Source of the DNA: Tricholomella constricta
Lineage: Eukaryota; Basidiomycota; Agaricomycetes; Agaricales; Lyophyllaceae
Length of the DNA stretch: 64,000 bases
NCBI GenBank assembly: GCA_013368375.1
Contig: JAACJP010000002.1
Span: forward strand, 1,922,001 to 1,986,000
Direction of reading: 5' to 3'
Below the pieces are notes generated by a model, which was given only the letters and a program-made list of their open reading frames with translations, made no database searches and was not told the DNA's origin. The position numbers and the translations under genes were made by a program. Shown here in pieces: positions 33,998 through 43,223 of this stretch (the stretch's first letter is position 1; each line of letters begins with the position of its first letter).

Positions 33998-36191
33998 ATG
34001 AGTAGGAACAACAATGTGCGCGGGCCTACCTCTGCCTTGACAGAGTTCCTCAAGGTGTTCAGTTTCCTTGTCTTATACCTTTTTACCTCATTGACGAACT
34101 CTCACAGGCGTCTGGAATTACACCAACGACTATCGCGCGTCGTGCGGCCACCCAACAGGATGAGCAACCTGTTGCAGGACCGAGTGGATCGAGGGATGAT
34201 GACGGGGATGTGGAGATGGCGGATGGGGAAGCCAATGGGGAGGAGGAGGAAGAGGCGGCGCCTCGTCAGAGACGCACACGAGCGAGAGGCAGAGCTTCCG
34301 TGAGTCTAGTGAATCTGGTACGCGAAGATTATGTGTCTTTACGAAAGAGTACAGGCAACAGTGGACTACGATTCGGAGGAGCTCGATGACCCTCCAGAGG
34401 AAACGGCCGCAACGGCGAAGAAACGCAAGCTGAGCAAGGCTGCAGAGGCGAAGCTTAAAGCTAAAGAAAAGACGAAAGCCAAGGCGAAAAAGAAGAAAGA
34501 GGACGAGGATTATGTCGATGAAGAAGACGATCCGTACCACGCACTGTCGAGGATGTGGGGCGGTAATGGCATTGCCTCGCCCGCGAAGCCCACACCTGGA
34601 AACTTCGAAGACTGTGCGAAGTGCAAAAAGCAGTTCACTGTGGTGCGCTTCTTTTCGTCGTTGATTCAATTTCAATGCCTTAATATCTTATCTTTGGAAG
34701 ACGAGGTACACGATGGCAGCGAGCCCTGGTCCTGGATTTCTTTGTCACCAATGTGCAACGGCGTCAGGAATCGATCCCTTCAAGAAACCTGCCGTTCCGA
34801 AGCGAAAAAAAGCTCCGGCTGACAAGAGAGCCGTCGTGAACTTTGAGGAGAGAAGATTTCCGACCTTGGCGTCGCTATGTATACAGGTACTCAAATCGCT
34901 CCTTGTTTACTTGACGGCGAGTTGAACCGAATCCCGAAGCTCATCACGAAACATATCGATGATGTGGAAGCACTCGGGGACATCGGTGCTATGAACATGG
35001 AAGCGATATCGAAAGCCTTGTCCAAAAACAGAGGGATGTACGTATGGTCCCCTGCTTTTTGTCCACTGGCTGTGTTGACATGCTCTGTTAACAGGACGCC
35101 GCAGAACGCTCACCTATTCTACAACGTCTCGAACACCACTCTCACCCTTTACGACGCAACGAGTAAGTGACCCTTCAATTAGTTGAACCTATACTCAGCG
35201 TCTCATAGATCTTCCTTCTCCTGCCTTAACAACCCTTATCCACCTCAACCCAAACCTCACCTCTTTACGACTCGACTTCTGCGGCCACCTCGATGACACA
35301 TGTTTTGCTACCCTTTCCTCCTCCCTCCCCGCGCTTACCTCCCTCGAGCTCCTCGGCCCCTTCCTCGTGCGGCCCCCCGCTTGGATAGCCTTCTTCGCAG
35401 CGCACCCCACCCTCAAAGCCTTCAAAATCACCCAATCCCCACGCTTCGACCTCGCATGCATGCAAGCCCTCACCGCGCACTGCGCACCCACACTCACCGC
35501 CCTGCGCCTGCGCGAGCTCGGCAAGCTCGACGACGCCTTCCTCGAGGCCATGCACGCCTTCCCGCACCTGGAGGAGCTCGACCTCGGCGACCCCGGCGAG
35601 TCCACCGCCTGTTCGGGCGAAGCGCTCGCGGCGCTGCTCGGCGAGCTCGCGGAGACGCTGCGCGTGCTCGATCTGTCGCGGCACGGCCTGCTCTCGGATG
35701 AGGCGCTGCGGCGGGGGCTGGGCAGTGCGAGGAGGGTGGAGGCGCTGTTGCTGATGCATGTGCCGCTGCTGACGGACGAGGGAGTGGCGGCGTTCTTTGG
35801 GGAGTGGGAGAACGCGCCGCTCAGGCGGGTGGAGATGTCGAGGAATCATGCGCTAGGGAGCGAGGCGCTTGTTGCGCTGTTGAGGCACAGTGGGAAGCGT
35901 CTGGAGGTGCTGGGGATCAATGGGTGGGGAGGGGTTGAGGAGGAGGCGTTGAAGATGGTGGGGAGGCTTGGTGTGGAGCTGAGGAAATTGGATGTGGGGT
36001 GGGTTCGTGAGGTAGATGACTTTGTGGTCAAGAGCTGGATTGAGGGTGAAGCTGAAGGCGAGGGTGTCGTGGTGGATGCCCGAGGTGGACAGAAAAGGAT
36101 CATGAGGGGGGGAGGCTGCCAGAGGCTATGCGAGGTCAAGGTCTGGGGGTGCAATAAGATTACAGAGAGGTGCCCAAGGAAGGCGAGTTGA
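33998..36191 (+). CDS. RAD7: RAD7-type nucleotide excision repair protein (LRR)
   Basis: Seven exons in phase: 33998-34054, 34108-34299, 34355-34642, 34701-34886, 34940-35037, 35095-35162 and 35209-36191. The start MSRNNNVRGPTSALTEFLK leads to SGITPTTIARRATQQ. A Lys-rich linker and the zinc site CAKCKKQFTV..CHQCATASG follow. Then come LITKHIDDVEALGDIGAMNM, EAISKALSKNRGM and leucine-rich repeats (LTTLIHLNPNLTSLRLDFCG, LRLRELGKLDDAFLEAMHAF, LRVLDLSRHGLLSDEALRRG). In yeast Rad7 works with Rad16 in global-genome excision repair and as part of a Cullin ligase. The last exon is GC-rich. The C-terminus, GCNKITERCPRKAS, looks complete or only slightly shortened. No breaks were found. Confidence 0.85.
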
Positions 36192-36783
36192 GATTTTTTC
36201 AACGATTTGGCATGGGAGCTGATAGGCTGTTGTTTTCTAGAAGGGCATTAGTATTCATGGTGTGGAGTCGCACACTGTACTATGAATCCGGGCTCGTTTC
36301 GTTTCGTTTCGTTTCGTGTTTGCGCGGAGGATATCCACGTATGTTTACTACATTTTACAACAGGTTTTTCCATTTCCCACCATGTACCAGTACTTCCTTA
36401 CGGCGCCTACGCCTACGTCCATAGTGACTTTAGCTTGACAGCAGTAGTGAACGGAAGTTGTAGGTAAGGCATTCGTGTATACAGCAGAGCAAAGTCCAAC
36501 AAAGATTCATCAATCGGTCGAAGAATGGCATGCGAATGAGGGACAAAGAACAAATTGAATATACGAAGTAGTTGGATCATCAGGAAGACAGATACAAAGG
36601 GATATGGCAACAGAAAAGCAGGAGACAGTATGAGGTACCCATTGGCAGACGACGACATTCACTACATAGGGCATCAGTAATCAAAGCAACAATCCTGAGG
36701 AAAAGGCATGCTCGCCTGGCATAACCTTTGACATACTCGCATGTGGCGGCTGACATGTTTCTTCATCTAGACAAGTAACAATG
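36192..36783. repeat. non-coding region with a diverged dispersed repeat
   Basis: The stretch 36330-36490 resembles 47805-47995 in the same orientation: TACATTTTACAACAGG then TTTTTC(C/G)AT, CGCCTACG-TACGT..AGTG, and a later ATTCGTGTA(T/C)AC(A/G)CAGAGCA block. It is probably the eroded end of the same element or a common 3' flank. It also contains three tandem GTTTC units at 36298-36312. Confidence 0.45.
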
Positions 36784-38520
36784 TCAAGGCGGCTGATTGT
36801 TCAGTAATTCTGGGGGATTTGGGACGTACCGACTGAATCCAGAAGTCAGTAGGCCGCTACGCCTTCGTGTGTCAGAAAAAGCGGTCTCGGTATAGCTCGT
36901 CCCACGACGAAGGATCGACTCCGATGGAATATCTCCCGTTGCCTCCAAATCATCGGTATTGTCGTCTATATGAGCTACTTCGAAAGTTTTGATGCTCCAT
37001 GTCACGACTGCTGTTCTCTCGCTTGCGCGTTTGAGGTTCAAAGTAATCCGGTTTATCATGATAGATGATATCCTGGAATGGTCTTCAGCCAGAAGTTGAG
37101 CACAGTGTAGTGAAATACGTACATCATTGCCGGTCTGATCAGACAATGAGAATGAGCAGCGATATTGGATAAGCACGACTCACCGATGATGAATGGATTT
37201 CAATGCTGGCTGGGACGGTTCAACGACATTAATCGTTGACAGTATTATAATGACATAAAAAAAAATACGTACCCGCGCGTGATTCAACAGTATCAGCCAT
37301 GTGAGGTTTGAGGAGAAGAGAACCAAGAAGTATATAATACCATCACGTTGAATAACCCTCTTCAGTGAGAACTTCACATTTGAGATTGTTGCTCGAAATC
37401 TCAAATTGATCCCATAGATGATTCCGATAAAAGCTAGGCCATCAAAAGCAAGACTAAGACCTAAGTATGCCTCGTCCCACGGAATACTGGTAAGACATGA
37501 GCCTCATGCACATCCAACGACGTTTTGGACTCGTACTCGTCTAGGATTGATAGGAGGATACAGACTAGACGTTTTCTCAGCGTCAGTCACTTGCGAAATG
37601 TCGAAATCACTTTCCTTACCGTGATATGGATCTGTGTCTGGAACAGGAGGTAGATCCGGTATGACGTTGCGAGATAGAAGGAGAGTAAGTTGCGTTGTCG
37701 TTTTTGAGACTTGATAAACCGTATGGAACGCAACACCCCATTGGCATAGAAGAATGGCCCCAGCGGCGAAGAGGACTGACTTGCGTCTCTCAAGCACCGC
37801 ATAGACTCTGAAAGGGACTTGACTTATAAAAACACTTTGCGAAATGAATTGAACGAACCGTAAGGTGAGAAATAACTCTGCGGTAGTTGTCGATATCGCT
37901 GTTTCGATAGCTTTTACATATCTGTAGCGAGCACAGCTTATTATCATGGTTAAAGGAGTCATAACAGATCGCGGAGACCAAAGATCTCACACCTAGAGAG
38001 TACCGAATTTAATGACGGAAACGAAGACTAAAATTGTGTCACTTACATTAACCGTCCATGAGTCCAGAAAGAACGCTGTTGGTTTATGTGAGATCTCTCC
38101 GCATGTGTAGTGTACGTCGGCCTACCCACCAAATTGGGCTACGATTATGAAAATGGGAGAAAGGTACCGATTCTGTCGAAGTTATAGGGAGTGAAATTCA
38201 TTTGTCGTATCCCGAGACAGTTGAAAACACACCAATATGAAGAGCCAGAATACTTCAAACACCATTAGTATCGTCGAAATAAATATGAGACATGATCCCT
38301 ACCAAAAGATTTCCGTCCCTTCCATGCAAATTCGACCTAGGAATATCGTCAAGGCTGAGTGCGCTACGGTTGAGCCAGTGAAACCCATACCTCGTCATTC
38401 AGCGTCAAGAAGTAGTCGTAGAACCACAACGCCGAAACTGCTACGCAGTAAAGCTGAATAGATAGATTATGAGTATAGTTATTGAAGTTTTGAGATTAAC
38501 CCAGCCAATTGGACCTTCAT
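36784..38520 (-). CDS. DUF6533-type integral membrane protein
   Basis: Minus-strand gene starting at ATG 38520 (MKVQLAG) with several short introns. Blocks are LYCVAVSALWFYDYFLTLND, VEFAWKGRKSF, NRYLSPIFIIVAQF, CARYRYVKAIETAIST..AELFLTLRVYAVLERRK, then LLCQWGVAFHTVYQVSK, and the C-terminal SSIMINRITLNLKRASERTA before a polar tail ending LLNNQPP. The order (WFYDYFLTL, F.W..RK, NRY, AE..LTLRVYA, I..R..LNL) fits the basidiomycete DUF6533 family of seven-helix membrane proteins, whose function is unknown. Splice sites at 38.07-38.15 and 37.25-37.40 kb are inferred. No stop was found within recognised blocks. Confidence 0.6.
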
Positions 38521-38989
38521 TGCGAACCTAAAGGAATGATGAGCAGAGTGCGAGATGTTCAAATGGATGAAAAAAACTCTACAAGTCATGACCCAGAGAC
38601 ACTATGGAATGAACAAGGGGCTCGGAAAGGTCGGCTGGCATGTCGAGATGCCGATCGCGGGGGGTAACTGGTATGCTTAGCACAATCACGATATCTTTAA
38701 GGCGGGAGTCGTCTCCCATCAGTATATAAAACAAAACAGCATTACGAAACTGTCGAAGGAGGGCTATTGAGCGCTACCGTCAACCTACACAGCCGAGATG
38801 CGGACCAGAGCCAAATGTAAAGTAGGGTATCATTACATGGCACAGTCCCGCTCAAAACGCTCGTATACCATCGTTCGGCTTTCATATGCCCTGTAAGAAT
38901 CTAGAAAATATCTAGAAATTGAAATTGGTTAGCGACAACATAAGCGAAGAGATCCCATCCGAGTCTGGAAAAAAAATTGGCGCTTTTTC
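38521..38989. other. intergenic, left flank of transposon dimer
   Basis: About 470 bp, no gene recognised. Confidence 0.4.
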
Positions 38990-38996
38990 CATGTAG
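38990..38996. repeat. 7-bp target site duplication, left
   Basis: CATGTAG, repeated at 46368-46374 right after the last terminal repeat. Confidence 0.75.
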
Positions 38997-39553
38997 TGGG
39001 AGTGGGCAATGCCTGCGAAATATTGTCGGTATTTGGCCATGTTTGTTACCACTGTAATCTCAATGTGAAGTGTCCGGTACACTTTCTGGGAGCTGCAACA
39101 CCTCTTTGGCCATGGTTAACAAGCAGTTTACATCCTTTTTTAAATCTGTAGAAAGTGGTTGGAAAATTTATGAAAAATTTGGGCAGCAACAGGTGTTCCT
39201 ATCAAACATCCGAGCACTGGGGCCAGATACAAAAAATCGGCTCCAACCATTTTCTTGAGAAACGGGTCCAGATGCCCTTTTGAGCGTGTTCCCAGTTCAA
39301 AACGCGTTATTTCACTTGGAAAGTGTACCTCGAGGGAAGGCCAATTGACGCGCTGATGTGGATTATGTAATACGCGCCAGACGCGTCCAAATGAGCGCGC
39401 CGTGACACCACATACATCAAATCTGGCAATTATACCCTTCCTAGGCAGATTTCTGCGAGGATAAATACTCTAGGTACTGTAACGCGTCCCACACTGTGCG
39501 ATAGTACCATTTTTCTAATAAATTTACCACCTAATTGCTCAAAAGCATGAATT

Positions 39554-42436
39554 ATGGCTAGACCCAAGGAATATGGCAAATCCAAGCCCTCGAAGGCACA
39601 GAAGGCAGCAAGAAAGCAAAATCTAGCCTCAGCGAACATGTCACGGTCGAAGGAAAACATTCCCCCACCTCTTATTCCCCCACCCAGCACACATACCCCA
39701 AATGCAAGCACTTCTACCAAACCAGCACTTGAAGAGGGGTCATGGAAAAAGAAGTACATTAACACTCGCCGAGGCCTCAATCGAGTGCGAACAAGGGTCA
39801 AAGAGCTCAAGGAGAATGCAAAGGAGGCCTCCAAAGCACACAAAGCCAAGGTGGATGGCTATAAGCTCAGAATTGCCCATTTGACAACCACCAATGTCAG
39901 CCAGGCTTCTCGCCTACAAGCCCTGGAGCACGAGCTTGATGTTCTGCTTGCTGACAAGATACGACACCAAGCTCAAATTCGTGCTCTCAAGAAGAAGGTG
40001 TCTCGCTTCTGCGGAGTCCTGAAACGCGAAACCGAGCGAGCACGGAGGAAGATGGCGGGACACCGGGGCCGGGTCAAGGCCCAAGGCGCCTACAACTCGT
40101 TAGCTCGGGGCCTCGCATGTCAACTCACCTTCGCCGGATGCGCACCCAGCAAGGTTGGCTCGCTAGTCAAGAATATAGCTGCATCCTTTGGTGTTACCAT
40201 CTCGCATTCAATGTCACGACGCACAGTTCAAAGATGTGTACTCGAAACCCTCCCCGCTGCTCAAATCCAACTCGGATATGAGGTCTCTGTCAACCAAGGC
40301 ATCACTATCAGTCAAGACAGTACCTCAAATCGTAATATCAACTATCAAGCTCACCATGTATCGCTTCGTGCTCCAAACTACGCTGGAGGAGAACAGCTCC
40401 CCAACCCATTGTCGATCCCCACCAGCCGCCTCCTCCGTGTCGAGTCCACGATGGACCATACGAGCGAGACCTCCATGCAGACGTGGCATTGCCTCCTCGA
40501 GTCTGCATTCAAAACCTTTAATGATTCACCATTTGCCCAGCGAACCAACTCATCGTTCTCCCTCCGAAATTTTGCCCTGAAACTGTGTGGAATGAACACA
40601 GACCATGCAAGCACGGAGAAGGCGACGTACGACTTGTTCAAGCAGTGGAAGGTAGACGAAACCGTGAAGCATCTGGGCGAGCAGCAGATGTCCCAGATGG
40701 ATTTCAATGAGCTTGTGGTATTTCTGAATTCTCGGAAATCCAAGCTCATCGAAAGCCACGGTGGCCTCGAAGCCTGGTCTGCGCTCGACTCGTTAACCCA
40801 GGCAACACGTCAAGTGCAACTCATGGAGCAGTTGAAGGAGGAGATAGGGAGAGACGTGTACGAGCACTTACCAGAGAAACACCGAGATGCACTCAACCTA
40901 TTCGTCTGGGCTGGGTGTTGCATGCACAAGGACCAGAACAGCTTCAAAGGGGGTGCTGACGCAATGGGCGCAGCCTGGAAGCTCAATCAGCTCGTAGAAC
41001 CAATACTACTTGCCAACAAGGCGAACGCAGCGAAGGTTCGCGATATTCTGAACCCAAGTCGACGACACATCCCCCTAACGAGTGACGAGGAGGCTGCAAT
41101 TGCTGCTTCGACGAGGGGTGGGGTAAAAGCGACGGCACTTGCTGGTGCTCTCTTCAACAACAAGGATGATAAGAAGGGGTACGGAGACACTCACCACTTC
41201 CACAAGCTCTCTGAGAGCTACAGCCTCACGCCGTCCCACCGGTTCCCAGACACAAGCAATACTCGGTTCAACAGCCACGCTGAAGCCGCCGCTGAGCTAC
41301 TCAAGCATCTCGACTTCTATCTTGACTTCCTCGATGGTGTTCGGCTGCGAAAGAATAAACCTGGATGGACAAACATCGAGCTTAACCTCTACAACGCACT
41401 GAAGGATGAACCGACAATAACGGAACTCACTGTCATGGTCCTGTACTCGCAGGCCATCACCCACCCATACCTCCGAGTTGTTCGCGGAGCCGATGACTCT
41501 GCAGCAAATGTCTTGAGCCTCGGGTCGTTCCACCAGGATGTACGCGACCATTGTCAGAAGGTGATTGACAATGCGGCGCTGCTGACGGTGGAGGATGCGC
41601 AGTTCGACGATGCGACCCTCGATGGAAAGCCCTGGAACGACAAAGATGCAGTCAGATCAGTTCAGAGGCTACGAAAGGATGGAAAGTTACCTCACCTCGA
41701 TCTCATGACTGTGGCGTTCTTCAAGGGTGCCCTTACGACTTGGATCCGATTCAGCTCCGAATTTGCGCCGGGGGGCACTGTTGATGCATTGACTTTGGAG
41801 GAACGCGATCTGGCGTGGATGGCAGCAACCAATGACGTGAACGAAGGCGCTCTTGGGGCATATCGAGTGCGAATGCGAAACAAACCTTCAACTACGCTCC
41901 TCAGCTACAATGCCCAAGCCATCTGCCAGAAGAACGATACCCTCGCGTTCATGTCAACGATGCTGGCAGAAGACGACTATACATACATCAGAAGAGCAGC
42001 AAGAGAGTTGGACAGAAGTGGCTTGGAGAGGGAACGAAAGAAGTCGCAGGCGGCGTTTGAGAAGCGTCTTGCAGAGATGAAGCGCGAGAAACTCGCAGAA
42101 GCACAACGCAAAATTCAAGAACGGCAAACACGATTGGGCGGTCTTAAAATAGCATCAGTGGACCAGGTCGACGGTCTCCATGTTCCCCAGCTCGACGAAC
42201 AGCTCGATGCGCTTCGAGAGCACTACGGCGACCTAGAGATTCCACTGAAGAGTCACCGAGGCAACAAGGATCCCAAAAGAGTTCTGTTGAAGGCCGCACT
42301 CTCGCGGCATGCTCTCAGGGAGAAGGAGACAGTGCCAGATCTGGAGGATGCATTACCAGCTGTCATGGAATGCTACACCCTCGGGTATGACGAGATCGAG
42401 CTCGAAATGACAGAGGAACATGATCAGCAATTCTAA
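39554..42436 (+). CDS. transposase-like protein, 960 residues, unit 1
   Basis: Single uninterrupted ORF starting at ATG 39554. Residues 1-60 are basic with KPSKAQKAARKQNLA. Residues about 70-165 form a long coiled coil or helix (RVRTRVKELKENAKEASKAH, LEHELDVLLADKIRHQAQIR). The middle has QGITISQDSTSNRNINYQAH and, near residue 455, FVWAGCCMHKDQNSFKGG. Later blocks are VTVLYSQ-type helices, LDGKPWNDKDAV and NDVNEGALGAYRVRM, then a charged C-terminal helix (RELDRSGLERERKKSQAAFE). The Asp in SQDST and the Glu in NDVNEGA are candidate DDE catalytic residues. I recall similar proteins, annotated as hypothetical, in many mushroom genomes. The superfamily is not assigned: there is no CxC cluster as in KDZ and no BED or hAT signature. 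Confidence 0.7.
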   Translation: MARPKEYGKSKPSKAQKAARKQNLASANMSRSKENIPPPLIPPPSTHTPNASTSTKPALEEGSWKKKYINTRRGLNRVRTRVKELKENAKEASKAHKAKVDGYKLRIAHLTTTNVSQASRLQALEHELDVLLADKIRHQAQIRALKKKVSRFCGVLKRETERARRKMAGHRGRVKAQGAYNSLARGLACQLTFAGCAPSKVGSLVKNIAASFGVTISHSMSRRTVQRCVLETLPAAQIQLGYEVSVNQGITISQDSTSNRNINYQAHHVSLRAPNYAGGEQLPNPLSIPTSRLLRVESTMDHTSETSMQTWHCLLESAFKTFNDSPFAQRTNSSFSLRNFALKLCGMNTDHASTEKATYDLFKQWKVDETVKHLGEQQMSQMDFNELVVFLNSRKSKLIESHGGLEAWSALDSLTQATRQVQLMEQLKEEIGRDVYEHLPEKHRDALNLFVWAGCCMHKDQNSFKGGADAMGAAWKLNQLVEPILLANKANAAKVRDILNPSRRHIPLTSDEEAAIAASTRGGVKATALAGALFNNKDDKKGYGDTHHFHKLSESYSLTPSHRFPDTSNTRFNSHAEAAAELLKHLDFYLDFLDGVRLRKNKPGWTNIELNLYNALKDEPTITELTVMVLYSQAITHPYLRVVRGADDSAANVLSLGSFHQDVRDHCQKVIDNAALLTVEDAQFDDATLDGKPWNDKDAVRSVQRLRKDGKLPHLDLMTVAFFKGALTTWIRFSSEFAPGGTVDALTLEERDLAWMAATNDVNEGALGAYRVRMRNKPSTTLLSYNAQAICQKNDTLAFMSTMLAEDDYTYIRRAARELDRSGLERERKKSQAAFEKRLAEMKREKLAEAQRKIQERQTRLGGLKIASVDQVDGLHVPQLDEQLDALREHYGDLEIPLKSHRGNKDPKRVLLKAALSRHALREKETVPDLEDALPAVMECYTLGYDEIELEMTEEHDQQF

Positions 42437-43223
42437 TCTCACATCTAATCCTACCTATCAATTTGCATATGTCACTAGTTCCACATTCAGATCCTAATAG
42501 ATACACAGTACCACATTTTAGCTACCTCTAATATACCCTAATAGATATTCTACACCATCTACCTTCCATATAGATGCTGAGGAGATGATACGCGAGGTTG
42601 GAGGCGCGTCGGACAGAAATTCAGGTGGCGGTGTCGTTAGTCAGCGGCCGCGACCGCCAGAGGCATTGGGAGTGGGCAATGCCTGCGAAATATTGTCGGT
42701 ATTTGGCCATGTTTGTTACCACTGTAATCTCAATGTGAAGTGTCCGGTACACTTTCTGGGAGCTGCAACACCTCTTTGGCCATGGTTAACAAGCAGTTTA
42801 CATCCTTTTTTAAATCTGTAGAAAGTGGTTGGAAAATTTATGAAAAATTTGGGCAGCAACAGGTGTTCCTATCAAACATCCGAGCACTGGGGCCAGATAC
42901 AAAAAATCGGCTCCAACCATTTTCTTGAGAAACGGGTCCAGATGCCCTTTTGAGCGTGTTCCCAGTTCAAAACGCGTTATTTCACTTGGAAAGTGTACCT
43001 CGAGGGAAGGCCAATTGACGCGCTGATGTGGATTATGTAATACGCGCCAGACGCGTCCAAATGAGCGCGCCGTGACACCACATACATCAAATCTGGCAAT
43101 TATACCCTTCCTAGGCAGATTTCTGCGAGGATAAATACTCTAGGTACTGTAACGCGTCCCACACTGTGCGATAGTACCATTTTTCTAATAAATTTACCAC
43201 CTAATTGCTCAAAAGCATGAATT
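42437..43223. repeat. unit junction: 3' non-coding part of unit 1 and 5' leader of unit 2
   Basis: Holds the AT-rich 3' end of unit 1 (TCCTAATAGATA-type repeats), the GC-rich subterminal segment with GCGGCCGC, the fused terminal repeat at 42661-42684, and the 557-bp leader of unit 2. The leader includes an open frame (42740-42928) that is not supported as a gene. Confidence 0.7.

Noticed and set aside
42640..42660. GCGGCCGC in both transposon units as a cloning site
   Set aside because: It is part of the repeated subterminal GC-rich DNA of both units and is not flanked by vector sequence.
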